Shown piece by piece: positions 36,674-45,709 of a DNA stretch of 64,000 nt. This DNA is from Lachnospiraceae bacterium UBA7076 (GTDB lineage: Bacteria > Bacillota > Clostridia > Lachnospirales > Lachnospiraceae): NCBI GenBank assembly GCA_002493625.1, contig DKZK01000013.1, positions 36,491 through 100,490 on the forward strand, given 5' to 3'. Made by a program: the position numbers and the translations under genes. The stretch's first letter is position 1. Each line of letters starts with the position of its first letter. Below the pieces are notes generated by a model. The model ran no database searches and was not told where the DNA came from. It saw nothing but the letters and a program-made list of their open reading frames with translations.

Positions 36674-37318
36674 ATGAAGATTATTATGTTGGGTGCGCCT
36701 GGCGCAGGAAAAGGAACACAGGCTAAGATGATAGCAGAAAAGTATTCGATTCCACACATTTCAACAGGTGATATATTCAGGGCAAATATAAAAAACGGAA
36801 CGGAGCTTGGTGCAAAGGCTAAGGAATATATGGATAAGGGGCTTCTTGTACCGGATGAGCTTGTTGTAGATCTTATTATGGACAGATTTAAGGCTGATGA
36901 CTGCAAAAACGGATATGTGCTTGATGGCTTCCCAAGAACAATTCCACAGGCAGAAGCATTGGATAAAGCACTTTCAGCAAACGGCGAGAGCATTGATTAT
37001 GCAATCAATGTTGAGGTGCCTGATGAGAATATTGTAAACAGAATGTCAGGAAGAAGGGCATGCGTAGGCTGCGGCGCAACTTATCACATTAAGTACAATC
37101 CTACAAAGGTTGAAGGCAAATGTGATGCCTGCGGTGAGGAGCTTATTTTAAGGGATGATGATAAGCCGGAGACAGTTCTTAACAGACTTTCCGTTTACCA
37201 TGAGCAGACACAGCCTCTTATTGATTATTATACAAAGAAGGGCGTTATTGCCGAGGTTGACGGAACAAAGGATATGCAGGATGTATTTAATGCAATTGTA
37301 GGCATTTTGGGAGAGTAA
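36674..37318 (+). CDS. adk: Adenylate kinase, zinc-binding lid
   Basis: 214 aa. Start at 36674 because AGGAGG lies 8 nt upstream; the ATG at 36668 would be too close. P-loop [10 protein letters not shown], then DGFPRT, and a lid with CVGC...CDAC, the Cys4 zinc form common in Gram-positive bacteria. It interconverts AMP, ATP and ADP. Located after secY as in B. subtilis. Confidence 0.98.
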   Translation: MKIIMLGAPGAGKGTQAKMIAEKYSIPHISTGDIFRANIKNGTELGAKAKEYMDKGLLVPDELVVDLIMDRFKADDCKNGYVLDGFPRTIPQAEALDKALSANGESIDYAINVEVPDENIVNRMSGRRACVGCGATYHIKYNPTKVEGKCDACGEELILRDDDKPETVLNRLSVYHEQTQPLIDYYTKKGVIAEVDGTKDMQDVFNAIVGILGE

Positions 37319-37323
37319 GAAAA

Positions 37324-38091
37324 ATGGCTATTATAATAAAATCCCATAGAGAAATTGAACTGATGAAGGAGGCAGGCAGGATACTTGCCATAACCCATGA
37401 GGAAATCAGGAAGATAATTAAACCGGGCATATCAACCTATGATATTGATAAGCTTGGAGAGGAAGTAATCAGGAGCTATGGGTGCATACCATCATTTTTA
37501 AACTATAATGGTTATCCGGCATCTATATGTACCTCCGTAAATGATGAGGTTGTGCACGGGATTCCTTCAAAGGACAGAATTCTGCAGGAGGGAGACATCA
37601 TAAGTCTGGATGCAGGCGTAATATATAACGGCTATCATTCTGATTCCGCAAGAACCTATCCCGTAGGAAAGGTAAGCGAGAAGGCGGAAAGACTTATGAA
37701 GGTCACAAAGGAAAGTTTTTTTGAAGGACTTAAAATGTGCAGGGACGGAAATCATGTAAATGATATTTCAAAGGCGGTATTTGACTATATTACTGCAAGA
37801 GGTTACTCTGCGGTGAGAGACCTGGTAGGTCATGGCGTAGGCGCAAACTTACATGAGGCGCCGGAGGTTCCGAATTTTACAAGACCGAGAAAAGGTCCGA
37901 AGCTGAAAGCAGGAATGACGATAGCGGTAGAGCCTATGATTAACATAGGAACTTATGAGGTGGAATGGCTGGATGATGACTGGACCGTCGTCACGGCAGA
38001 CGGAGAGCTTTCGTCCCATTATGAGAATACAATTCTTATAACGGAGGGGGATCCGGTTATTCTGTCACAGGCAGAGGGAATTGAATTGTAA
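37324..38091 (+). CDS. map: Methionine aminopeptidase, type I
   Basis: 255 aa. It removes the initiator Met. Metal ligands are visible in LDAGVIYNGYHSDSART (two Asp), GHGVG (His), AVEPMI (Glu) and YENTILIT (Glu); the substrate-binding His is in VVHGIPS. It starts 5 nt after adk. Confidence 0.97.
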   Translation: MAIIIKSHREIELMKEAGRILAITHEEIRKIIKPGISTYDIDKLGEEVIRSYGCIPSFLNYNGYPASICTSVNDEVVHGIPSKDRILQEGDIISLDAGVIYNGYHSDSARTYPVGKVSEKAERLMKVTKESFFEGLKMCRDGNHVNDISKAVFDYITARGYSAVRDLVGHGVGANLHEAPEVPNFTRPRKGPKLKAGMTIAVEPMINIGTYEVEWLDDDWTVVTADGELSSHYENTILITEGDPVILSQAEGIEL

Positions 38092-38109
38092 TATAAGGAG
38101 GATTAATAT

Positions 38110-38328
38110 ATGCCAAAAGCGGACGAGATAGAAATGGAAGGTGTAGTCCTTGAGAAGCTTCCAAACGCGATGTTTCAGGTTGAACTGGAAAATGGACTTA
38201 AGGTTCTTGCACATATAAGTGGAAAACTCAGAATGAATTATATAAAAATTCTTCCGGGAGATAAGGTTACGGTTGTACTTTCACCATACGATCTTACAAA
38301 GGGAAGAATAACATGGAGGGCTAAATAG
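38110..38328 (+). CDS. infA: Translation initiation factor IF-1
   Basis: 72 aa S1-fold protein with [22 protein letters not shown] and the C-terminal [11 protein letters not shown]. It binds the A site during initiation. AAGGAGG precedes the ATG. No KOW-domain gene intervenes between map and infA, as it does in some Clostridia. Confidence 0.98.
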   Translation: MPKADEIEMEGVVLEKLPNAMFQVELENGLKVLAHISGKLRMNYIKILPGDKVTVVLSPYDLTKGRITWRAK

Positions 38329-38379
38329 CGAAAAGCCTTTAAAACAGCCAAATTGTTAATAAATTAATAAAAAAACTGC

Positions 38380-38408
38380 TTGCATTATATTCTGGAAAAT
38401 GTTAGAAT
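38380..38408 (+). promoter_or_regulatory. Internal promoter upstream of rpmJ
   Basis: TTGCAT (38380-38385), 17-nt spacer, TAGAAT (38403-38408). It would give rpmJ and the alpha operon their own transcript. An AT-rich inverted repeat ATCAA..TTGAT (38439-38461) and a hairpin lie downstream. Confidence 0.6.
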
Positions 38409-38472
38409 ATCAATTTGTAGCGGACTTTTTTAAGTTGTATCAATTTTTTTAAAAAGTTGATATATAATATGT

Positions 38473-38491
38473 CTGGTGACGAAGTCGCCAG
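38473..38491 (+). promoter_or_regulatory. GAA-loop hairpin just before the rpmJ ribosome site
   Basis: CTGGTGAC pairs with GTCGCCAG around a GAA triloop (eight pairs, one G-T). It ends 7 nt before GAAAGGAG, a position suited to translational control. Confidence 0.5.
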
Positions 38492-38513
38492 GACTTGAAA
38501 GGAGTGCATTTTA

Positions 38514-38627
38514 ATGAAGGTTAGAGCATCAGTTAAACCGATTTGCGATAAGTGCAAAGTCATTAAAAGAAAAGGCAGTATTCGTATAATCTGCGAAAAT
38601 CCAAAGCACAAACAGCGTCAGGGTTAG
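38514..38627 (+). CDS. rpmJ: Ribosomal protein L36, zinc-binding type
   Basis: 37 aa ([20 protein letters not shown], then [17 protein letters not shown]). Cys11, Cys14, Cys27 and His32 form the zinc site. GAAAGGAG lies upstream. The gene is short but of standard length, and sits between infA and rpsM as in most bacteria. Confidence 0.97.
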   Translation: MKVRASVKPICDKCKVIKRKGSIRIICENPKHKQRQG

Positions 38628-38639
38628 TAATATGCTTAA

Positions 38640-38930
38640 TCCATGACAGGTCAGAACAAGGTATGTAGGATGATGGCCCATCTGTGAATATGCCTTGTAT
38701 TTGTGCACGTGATACTATTCCATATCACGTTACTGACCTATAGCAGGGTTCTTTGAACCATGCCGGTAGAAAACATGGTTTTCTATCAAATAAATAAAGC
38801 GGCTGTAGCATTTGATATGCTAATTATATAACAAGGTATTGATTTTTTGTCAAAGCCGGTATGCATTTCACCTTTGTAATCGGTACGAGCGCTAACTGAG
38901 TGCAAAGGATATCGGAGCGGCGAAAAATGA
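38640..38930 (+). ncRNA. Structured leader of the rpsM (alpha) operon with a three-way junction
   Basis: In a 335-nt gap, P1 AGGTCAG/CTGACCT (38648-38654 with 38733-38739) encloses P2 ACAAGGTATGT/ATATGCCTTGT (38656-38666 with 38688-38698) and P3 ACGTGATA/TATCACGT (38707-38714 with 38723-38730). Downstream, AACCATG/CATGGTT (38756-38762 with 38774-38780) competes with TAGAAAAC/GTTTTCTA (38767-38785). A TAGCA/TGCTA hairpin and a CCTTTG/CAAAGG pairing follow before rpsM. The order rpsM-rpsK-rpsD suggests binding by S4, known to repress the alpha operon in E. coli; the structure here is not one I recognise. Confidence 0.6.
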
Positions 38931-38962
38931 GCGCAAAAGAAAATTTCGGAGGTATATTTAGA

Positions 38963-39331
38963 ATGGCTCGTATTTCAGGTGTTGATTTACCAAGAGAGAA
39001 GCGTGTCGAGATAGGTCTTACTTATATTTACGGTATAGGCAGGACTTCTTCAGCAAGAATTCTTAAAGAAGCAAATGTAGATCCGGATACAAGAGTTCGT
39101 GACCTTACTGATGATGAGGTTAAGAGAATCAGTGAAGTTATCAATGAAACTCAGGTTGTAGAGGGTGATTTACGTAGAGAGATAGCTCTTAATATTAAGC
39201 GTTTACAGGAAATTGGCTGTTATCGTGGAATCCGCCACAGAAAGGGATTGCCTGTTCGTGGTCAGAAAACCAAGACAAACGCAAGAACCCGTAAAGGTCC
39301 TAAGAAAACTGTAGCTAATAAGAAGAAGTAA
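38963..39331 (+). CDS. rpsM: Ribosomal protein S13
   Basis: 122 aa from ATG 38963 with CGGAGG upstream; the in-frame ATG at 38900 is inside the leader. [20 protein letters not shown] and the C-terminal RGLPVRGQ-like [19 protein letters not shown] mark S13, which contacts tRNA and the large subunit. Confidence 0.98.
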   Translation: MARISGVDLPREKRVEIGLTYIYGIGRTSSARILKEANVDPDTRVRDLTDDEVKRISEVINETQVVEGDLRREIALNIKRLQEIGCYRGIRHRKGLPVRGQKTKTNARTRKGPKKTVANKKK

Positions 39332-39349
39332 TCAGGGAGGTTTAGGTTA

Positions 39350-39748
39350 ATGGCTAAGAAGGTTACTACTAAAAAAGTGACAAAGAAGCGTGTCAGAAAG
39401 AACGTTGAACGTGGACAGGCTCATATTCAGTCATCATTTAATAATACAATTGTTACATTGACAGATGCCGAGGGTAATGCATTATCCTGGGCCAGTGCAG
39501 GTGGATTAGGTTTCAGAGGTTCAAAGAAGTCCACTCCTTATGCTGCTCAGATGGCAGCAGAGACAGCAGCAAAGGCTGCTTTGCCTTATGGTCTTAAGAC
39601 GATTGACGTTATGGTAAAGGGACCGGGTTCAGGCAGAGAGGCAGCTATACGTGCTCTTTCCGCTTGTGGTCTTGAGGTTGTCAGCATAAGAGACGTGACT
39701 CCTGTTCCGCATAACGGATGCCGTCCGCCAAAAAGAAGAAGAGTTTAA
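39350..39748 (+). CDS. rpsK: Ribosomal protein S11
   Basis: 132 aa. [18 protein letters not shown] and the C-terminal [18 protein letters not shown] are diagnostic. S11 lies on the platform by the E site. Basic N-terminal tail [15 protein letters not shown]. Confidence 0.98.
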   Translation: MAKKVTTKKVTKKRVRKNVERGQAHIQSSFNNTIVTLTDAEGNALSWASAGGLGFRGSKKSTPYAAQMAAETAAKAALPYGLKTIDVMVKGPGSGREAAIRALSACGLEVVSIRDVTPVPHNGCRPPKRRRV

Positions 39749-39765
39749 TAGGAGGTACAAAGAAA

Positions 39766-40359
39766 ATGGCAGTAGATAGAACCCCAGTTCTTAAGAGATG
39801 CAGATCTTTGGGTATGGAGCCAATGTATCTCGGCGTAAATAAAAAGTCAAAAAGAAAGTTAAACAGAGCAAACAGAAAGGTAAGCGAGTATGGAATGCAG
39901 CTTCGTGAGAAGCAGAAGGCTAAATTTATTTATGGCGTGCTTGAGAAGCCTTTCCGTAATTTATTTGAGAAGGCACAGAAGATGCCCGGTCTTGCAGGTC
40001 CTAACCTTATGATGCTGCTTGAGCTCAGACTCGACAACATTGTTTTCCGTATGGGCTTTGCGAGAACAAGGAGAGAGGCAAGACAGATTGTTGACCATAA
40101 GCATGTACTGGTAAATGGCAAGTGCGTCAACATTCCTTCCTACAGAGTAGATGCCGGAGACAAAATTGAAATAAGAGAAAAGAGCAAATCACTTCAGAGA
40201 TATAAGGATATAGTTGAGGCGAATACGGGACACACAACCCCTGGCTGGATGGAATCAGATCTTGAGTCCTTAAGCGGAACAGTATTGGAAAGACCACTTA
40301 GAGAGCAGATTGACGTTCCTGTAAATGAGACCCTTATTGTCGAGTTATATTCAAAGTAA
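39766..40359 (+). CDS. rpsD: Ribosomal protein S4, zinc-free type
   Basis: 197 aa from ATG 39766 (AGGAGG upstream); the longer frame from 39718 runs into rpsK. It carries RLDNIVFRMGFARTRREARQIVDHKHVLVNG, the S4 RNA-binding domain. It lacks the N-terminal Cys4 zinc site of longer forms. S4 starts 30S assembly and in many bacteria represses its operon; see the leader before rpsM. Confidence 0.97.
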   Translation: MAVDRTPVLKRCRSLGMEPMYLGVNKKSKRKLNRANRKVSEYGMQLREKQKAKFIYGVLEKPFRNLFEKAQKMPGLAGPNLMMLLELRLDNIVFRMGFARTRREARQIVDHKHVLVNGKCVNIPSYRVDAGDKIEIREKSKSLQRYKDIVEANTGHTTPGWMESDLESLSGTVLERPLREQIDVPVNETLIVELYSK

Positions 40360-40418
40360 AAACTAATGTAACTTATAAACGATAGGACCATTCCTATCAG
40401 CTAAAAGGAGGGGCAATA

Positions 40419-41375
40419 GTGTTTGAATTTGAGAAACCTAAAATTGAAATCGCTGAAATTTCTGAGGATAATAAGTACGGCAGATTTGTAGTTGAGCCTT
40501 TGGAAAGAGGCTATGGTACAACACTTGGTAATTCACTTAGAAGAATTATGTTGTCATCATTGCCCGGAACGGCAGTGAGCCTCATTAAAATTAAGGGTGT
40601 ATTGCATGAGTTTTCCTCAATTCCGGGAGTGAAGGAGGACGTAACTGAAATAGTTATGAATATAAAAGAACTCTGCATTAAAAATAATGGTGTTGTCAGT
40701 GAGGTAAAGCAGGCATATATAGATGCATCTGGTGACTGCGTTGTGACAGCTGGTGACATTCAGTTGGATGGTGATCTTGAAATATTAAATCCGGAGCTTG
40801 TTATTGCTAATTTAAGCGGCCCGGAGGCAAAGCTTGAGATGGAGCTTACCATTACAAACGGCAGAGGTTATGTGGGCTCTGATAAGAACAAGGAGCTTGA
40901 TTCATCAATTGATGCAATTGCTATCGATTCCATTTATACACCTGTTGAACGTGTAAATCTCACGGTTGAGAATACCCGTGTAGGGCAGATTACAGATTAT
41001 GACAAGCTTACGCTTGATGTATTTACCAATGGTACGCTTCCGCCGGATGAGGCTGTAAGCCTTGCGGCAAAGGTACTTAGCGAGCATCTTAATCTTTTTA
41101 TTGATTTGTCTGAAAATGCAAAGACGGTTGATGTAATGGTTGAAAAGACCGATGATGCCAAGGAAAAGGTGCTTGAGATGAACATTGATGAGCTTGAGCT
41201 CTCCGTCCGTTCATATAACTGCCTTAAAAGAGCAGGCATCAATACCGTGGAGGAACTCACAAACAAGACCTCAGAGGATATGATGAAGGTTAGAAATCTT
41301 GGTCGTAAGTCTTTGGAGGAGGTTCTCGGCAAGCTCAAAGAGCTGGGATTATCACTTAAGACAGGTGATGATTAA
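40419..41375 (+). CDS. rpoA: RNA polymerase alpha subunit
   Basis: 318 aa, GTG start after AAGGAGGGG. The N-terminal dimer domain has [20 protein letters not shown]; the C-terminal domain (about 250-318) has [19 protein letters not shown] and [15 protein letters not shown], which bind UP elements and activators. A short GATAGG/CCTATC hairpin (40381-40398) precedes it. Confidence 0.98.
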   Translation: MFEFEKPKIEIAEISEDNKYGRFVVEPLERGYGTTLGNSLRRIMLSSLPGTAVSLIKIKGVLHEFSSIPGVKEDVTEIVMNIKELCIKNNGVVSEVKQAYIDASGDCVVTAGDIQLDGDLEILNPELVIANLSGPEAKLEMELTITNGRGYVGSDKNKELDSSIDAIAIDSIYTPVERVNLTVENTRVGQITDYDKLTLDVFTNGTLPPDEAVSLAAKVLSEHLNLFIDLSENAKTVDVMVEKTDDAKEKVLEMNIDELELSVRSYNCLKRAGINTVEELTNKTSEDMMKVRNLGRKSLEEVLGKLKELGLSLKTGDD

Positions 41376-41388
41376 GCCAGGCAGGGCG

Positions 41389-41480
41389 ATCCTAAGGAAT
41401 CCGTCACTGCGTGACACCTTAGGATAAAATCCACTTAAGCCGAAGGATTAAGTAAGCAAAGTGAAGACCCTAATGTAAAT
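41389..41480 (+). repeat. CCTAAGG nested hairpin between rpoA and rplQ
   Basis: ATCCTAAGG (41389-41397) pairs with CCTTAGGAT (41417-41425) around GTCAC/GTGAC. Two more hairpins follow, ACTTAA/TTAAGT and CTAAT/ATTAG, before the rplQ ribosome site. The first is the same design as the copies at 32615 and 44754. Confidence 0.8.
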
Positions 41481-41504
41481 TAGAGGTAAGGAGGATAATT
41501 TAAT

Positions 41505-42041
41505 ATGGCTATGTATAGAAAGCTTGGAAAGAAATCAGATCAGAGAAAGGCATTACTTCGTAATCAGGTAACACAGTTACTTTATCATGGAAAAATTGAA
41601 ACTACCGAGGCGAGAGCGAAGGAGGTTCGCAAAATTGCAGAGCATCTTATCACGCTTGCAATTAAGGAAAAGGATAACTTTGATGAGGTTACCGTAACTG
41701 CAAAGGTTGCAAGAAAGGATAAGGACGGCAGGAGAGTTAAGGAAGTTGTTGATGGCAAGAAGGTAACGGTTTATGACGAAGTACAAAAGACAATAAAGAA
41801 GGATCAGCCTTCAAGACTTCATGTCAGAAGACAGATGCTTCAGGTTCTTTATCCTGTAGTTGAGGTTCCTGCTGAGGCTGCCGGAAGAAAGGCAGGAACA
41901 AAGAAGATTGACCTTACTGCAAAGCTTTTCGATGAGTATGGTACAAAGTATGCATCACGTAAGGGTGGATATACCAGAATAATCAAGGTTGGCGAGCGTC
42001 GTGGTGACGGAGCTATGAAGGTTATACTGGAGCTTGTATAA
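41505..42041 (+). CDS. rplQ: Ribosomal protein L17 with an internal insertion
   Basis: 178 aa against roughly 115-130 in most bacteria. The N-terminal [19 protein letters not shown] and the C-terminal [25 protein letters not shown] are standard. The extra residues are in the middle (about 65-130: [19 protein letters not shown], then [16 protein letters not shown]). Complete, and followed by a terminator. Confidence 0.96.
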   Translation: MAMYRKLGKKSDQRKALLRNQVTQLLYHGKIETTEARAKEVRKIAEHLITLAIKEKDNFDEVTVTAKVARKDKDGRRVKEVVDGKKVTVYDEVQKTIKKDQPSRLHVRRQMLQVLYPVVEVPAEAAGRKAGTKKIDLTAKLFDEYGTKYASRKGGYTRIIKVGERRGDGAMKVILELV

Positions 42042-42068
42042 GTATAAATTAAAGTAGAGGATATAAAA

Positions 42069-42125
42069 GGGACTGTCGCATCAGGATTATTTAAGGTGTA
42101 TAATGTGACAGTCCTGCTTTTATTT
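42069..42125 (+). terminator. Terminator after rplQ (CTGTCGCA element)
   Basis: GGACTGTCGCAT (42070-42081) pairs with ATGTGACAGTCC (42103-42114, one G-T), followed by TGCTTTTATTT. The loop ATTATTTAAGGTGTATAAT resembles that of the copy at 25089. It ends only about 8 nt before the next start codon. Confidence 0.82.
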
Positions 42126-42132
42126 GCAGATT

Positions 42133-43929
42133 ATGATAAAAATACGCGACCTTATATTTGAATATTTTGACAGGGATGATGCCGGACATCTGACAGAGAT
42201 GATAAATGCCATACGGGGCATTAATTTTGATGCAGAAAAAGGCGATTTTATTGCCATTGCAGGGAAAAACGGTTCCGGTAAGAGTACATTTGCCAGGATA
42301 TTAAACCGTCTTGTTGTTCCACTTGAGGGTACTGTGTTAATATCGGGACTTGATGCAATGAATGAGGATAATGTAATTGAAATACGAAAAAAGGTTGGTA
42401 TGGTATTTCAAAATCCGGATGATCAGCTTATTGGAAGCATTGTTGCCGAGGATATCGCATTTGGAGCAGAAAATATCGGAGTATCGCCGATAAAGCTTTG
42501 GGATCAGGTTATATCCGCAGTTGAAATGGCAGGACTTGTTGTATACGATGAAAATAACAAGCCAAACAGCAAAAAGGCAGCAGCGGATATGAAAAAAATG
42601 CTTTATAAAAGAATAAATGATTTGTCGGGGGGGGAAAAACAGAAGGTCGCGCTTGCAGGTGTTCTTGCAATGAAGCCGAAATGCATTGTTTTGGATGAGG
42701 CGACCAGTATGCTTGACCCTCATTCAAGAAAAGAGATACTTGATACAATAAAGCAATTAAATAAGAAGCTGGGTATCACGGTTATTATGATAACCCATCT
42801 TATGGAGGAGCTTTCCTATGCGGATATGGTTTATATCATGCATAATGGCAGGGTTGCCATGAAGGGAAGGCCAAAGGATATTTATGCAAGGGAGAAGGAG
42901 CTTCTTGCCCTTGGGCTTGATATTCCTGCGTGTGCCAAGCTTGGAAAAATGCTGTTTGAGGAGGGAATTACCGCTGCATCGGATCTGTATGAGATAAATG
43001 ATATGGCGCAGTCTATAAAATCAAGATTTCCTAACCGATTTTTTTTGAATACCAAAATGCCGGAGGAAAGGAAGTCACATAAAGAGATAAATCCCATGCA
43101 GGCTGTGCTTGCAGATAAAATAAGCTTTTCCTATGGTGATAAAAAAATATTTGAAGATGTTTCATTTTCCGTTTCAAAGGGAGAGTATGTTGCTATAATT
43201 GGAAAAACCGGTGTTGGAAAAACAACGCTGTTGCAGCATATTCCGGGGTTGCTTAAGCCCCGGAAGGGACAAATATATGTTGATGGTGTGGATTTGTGGG
43301 ATAAGTATACGGATGTGAGGAAGATAAGGTGCAAGGTAGGGTATGTGTTTCAGTACCCGGAACAGCAGCTTTTTGCAAAAAATGTTTACGAGGACGTTGT
43401 GTTTGGTCCAAGAAATATAGGGATATCTGAGGTGGAGGCAGAAAAAAGAGCCTATGAATCCATCCGGCTTGTAGGGCTTCCTGATGATGTGTATGATCTT
43501 CCTCTCGATAAGCTTTCGGGAGGACAACGCCGCAGGGTTGCCCTTGCAGGAATTTTGGCGATGGAGCCGGAATATCTTATTCTTGACGAACCTGTTGCCG
43601 GTCTTGACCCGGAAGGCAGAAGGCAGTTGCTTGAGATAATAAATGCCATAAACAAGGAGGCTGGTATTACAATAATAGCCGTAAGCCATGATGTGGAGAG
43701 CATAGCGGAGTATGCGGACAGGGTCATTGTACTGGAGGATAAATCTGCTGAGGAATTTAATGATGTAAGTGAGTCTTTTTACCATATGTATATGAAATAT
43801 GGAGATTTGGAATATCTGCCTGTGGGAATGCAGCTGCTTGTAGTCCTGCGGAGCATGGGACTTGAGACTGACTGTTTTGAGACGGATGCGAAAGGGGCGG
43901 TAAAAGCCATCAGGGCCGCATTAAAGTAA
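42133..43929 (+). CDS. Fused double ATPase of an energy-coupling factor (ECF) transporter
   Basis: About 598 aa from ATG 42133 (a TTG at 42124 is also in frame). It joins the two ATPases that are normally separate proteins EcfA1 and EcfA2. Half one (about 1-270) has GKNGSGKST, LSGGEKQKVALAG and VLDEATSMLDP. A linker of about 50 residues follows. Half two has GKTGVGKTT, LSGGQRRRVALAG and ILDEPVAGLDPEG. With EcfT next door it would drive vitamin uptake through substrate-binding S subunits encoded elsewhere. No Shine-Dalgarno is visible: the start follows a terminator T-tract directly. Confidence 0.9.
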   Translation: MIKIRDLIFEYFDRDDAGHLTEMINAIRGINFDAEKGDFIAIAGKNGSGKSTFARILNRLVVPLEGTVLISGLDAMNEDNVIEIRKKVGMVFQNPDDQLIGSIVAEDIAFGAENIGVSPIKLWDQVISAVEMAGLVVYDENNKPNSKKAAADMKKMLYKRINDLSGGEKQKVALAGVLAMKPKCIVLDEATSMLDPHSRKEILDTIKQLNKKLGITVIMITHLMEELSYADMVYIMHNGRVAMKGRPKDIYAREKELLALGLDIPACAKLGKMLFEEGITAASDLYEINDMAQSIKSRFPNRFFLNTKMPEERKSHKEINPMQAVLADKISFSYGDKKIFEDVSFSVSKGEYVAIIGKTGVGKTTLLQHIPGLLKPRKGQIYVDGVDLWDKYTDVRKIRCKVGYVFQYPEQQLFAKNVYEDVVFGPRNIGISEVEAEKRAYESIRLVGLPDDVYDLPLDKLSGGQRRRVALAGILAMEPEYLILDEPVAGLDPEGRRQLLEIINAINKEAGITIIAVSHDVESIAEYADRVIVLEDKSAEEFNDVSESFYHMYMKYGDLEYLPVGMQLLVVLRSMGLETDCFETDAKGAVKAIRAALK

Positions 43930-43956
43930 TGGTTTTTATGGGAGGGTAGCATTGCA

Positions 43957-44736
43957 ATGTTAAAAAATATTACATTGGGTCAGTATTATAGCGCTGATTC
44001 ATGTATTCACAGCCTCGATCCGAGGGTTAAAATCAGATTTGCTATTGTATATATTATAATGCTGCTTATAGACAGAAATTTGTATTTATTCGGAATGCTG
44101 ACAGCCATATTTTTAATTTCGGTATTACTAAGCAGGGTAAGTTTCAGGACCATATTAAAGGGAACAAGAGGCATATTTATTTTTATTTTGCTCTGCTCTG
44201 CCATAAATATATTTACCACATCGGGACAGGTATTATATCATATCGGCGGACTGTCGGTAACGCTTGAAGGAGTTATAAAATTTGGTTTTGTATTTTGGAG
44301 GATGATGCTCATTATATTTATGTCGTCAATGCTCATGTACACTACAACTCCGTCGCAGCTTACGGACGGACTGGAAAAATGCTTTCATTTAAGCGGAAAT
44401 GTTGCAATGGGAATAACCATTGCCCTTCGATTTGTTTCCATCTTGTCGGGAGAACTTGACAGGATATTAAAGGCGCAGTATGCGAGAGGGGTGGATTTCA
44501 AAAGCGGAGGTCCAAAGGCAAGAATAAAAAAAATGGGAAATGTTATTGTTCCACTTTTTCAAAATGCCATTGACAGGGCAGGAAATTTAGGTGATGCAAT
44601 GGATGCAAGGTGCTATAGGGGTGGTAAGGAACGAACAAAGATTAAGCCCCTTATTTATGAAATAAGCGACGTTATAGGATATATAGTATTGCTTGCTGTA
44701 ACAGCGGCTTCCATATGGCTGGCGGTAAAGTTTTGA
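43957..44736 (+). CDS. ecfT: ECF transporter transmembrane subunit EcfT
   Basis: 259 aa with several membrane helices. The coupling helices carry ARGVDFKSG and DARCYRGGKERT, the two Ala-Arg-Gly-type motifs that contact the ATPases. GGGAGGG precedes the ATG. It lies between the fused ATPase and truA, the same neighbourhood (rplQ-ecfA-ecfT-truA-rplM-rpsI) as in B. subtilis. Confidence 0.95.
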   Translation: MLKNITLGQYYSADSCIHSLDPRVKIRFAIVYIIMLLIDRNLYLFGMLTAIFLISVLLSRVSFRTILKGTRGIFIFILLCSAINIFTTSGQVLYHIGGLSVTLEGVIKFGFVFWRMMLIIFMSSMLMYTTTPSQLTDGLEKCFHLSGNVAMGITIALRFVSILSGELDRILKAQYARGVDFKSGGPKARIKKMGNVIVPLFQNAIDRAGNLGDAMDARCYRGGKERTKIKPLIYEISDVIGYIVLLAVTAASIWLAVKF

Positions 44737-44753
44737 TTGCCGGTGCCTTTGTG

Positions 44754-44821
44754 TCCAAAGGAATATACCTGCTGTGCAGGTACCTTAGGATATATAAGAT
44801 ACCTCAGGATACCAGAGAGGT
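44754..44821 (+). repeat. CCTAAGG-type nested hairpin between ecfT and truA
   Basis: TCCAAAGG (44754-44761) pairs with CCTTAGGA (44783-44790, one A-A mismatch) around CCTGC/GCAGG. A further ACCTC/GAGGT hairpin (44801-44821) follows. Third member of the family seen at 32615 and 41389. Confidence 0.72.
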
Positions 44822-44857
44822 AAAAGTGTATTTTTGTTATTATAAAGAGGAAAAAGA

Positions 44858-45592
44858 ATGAGAGTGAAGCTTATTGTTGCCTATGACGGTACGAATTACT
44901 GCGGGTGGCAGATACAGGACAACGGGATAACGATTGAGGAGGTATTAAACAGGGAGCTTTCAAGGCTCCTTGGGGAGGAAATCGCGGTAATCGGCGCAAG
45001 CCGCACGGATTCAGGGGTGCACGCCCTTGGAAATGTAGCCGTTTTCGATACAAATACAAGAATACCTGCGGAAAAGATTTCTTTTGCGCTTAATCAGAGA
45101 CTGCCCGATGATATAAGGATACAGGAATCCTGTCAGGTGGCGGAGGATTTTCACCCCAGATTTTGTGATACGATAAAAACCTATGAATATAAAATCTGGA
45201 ATGCAAGATTTCCCAATCCGGTTGTCAGGCTTTATTCCAAGTTTGTTTACTATAAAATTGATATTGAAAAAATGCAACAGGCGGCAGATTACCTTATCGG
45301 AGAGCATGATTTCAAGTCCTTTTGCTCTGCGAGAACGCAGGTGGAGACGACGGTGCGGCACGTTACGGACATAAGCTTCCGGCATGAGGGAAGTATGATA
45401 ATCATGCAGATTAAGGGCTATGGATTTTTGTATAATATGGTGAGAATTATCATGGGTACGCTTTTGAAATGCGGAATGGGTATGTATGAGCCGGAGCGCG
45501 TTAAGGAAATTCTTGAGGCGCGCGACAGGGGATGCGCAGGACCAAAGGTGGAGGCGTGCGGACTTACCCTTGTGGGAATTGAATACCTATAA
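44858..45592 (+). CDS. truA: tRNA pseudouridine(38-40) synthase
   Basis: 244 aa. The catalytic Asp is in GASRTDSGVHALG; also CGWQIQD and YNMVRIIMGTLL. It modifies uridines 38-40 in the anticodon arm. AAAGAGG precedes the ATG. Followed by a 350-nt gap with the rplM promoter and leader. Confidence 0.97.
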   Translation: MRVKLIVAYDGTNYCGWQIQDNGITIEEVLNRELSRLLGEEIAVIGASRTDSGVHALGNVAVFDTNTRIPAEKISFALNQRLPDDIRIQESCQVAEDFHPRFCDTIKTYEYKIWNARFPNPVVRLYSKFVYYKIDIEKMQQAADYLIGEHDFKSFCSARTQVETTVRHVTDISFRHEGSMIIMQIKGYGFLYNMVRIIMGTLLKCGMGMYEPERVKEILEARDRGCAGPKVEACGLTLVGIEYL

Positions 45593-45709
45593 AAGCAATT
45601 TCATTTTAAATTTAGAAACCTCAGATTTGAAAATAGCGTGTTTTGCACATTTTTAAGTTATATTTTAAATTATCATATTAAAATTTTTTTATGATTTTTG
45701 ATAAAAGCG

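Noticed and set aside
38900..38962. N-terminal extension of S13
   Set aside because: The extra 21 codons lie in the leader RNA; the S13 start with CGGAGG at 38963 fits the family length.
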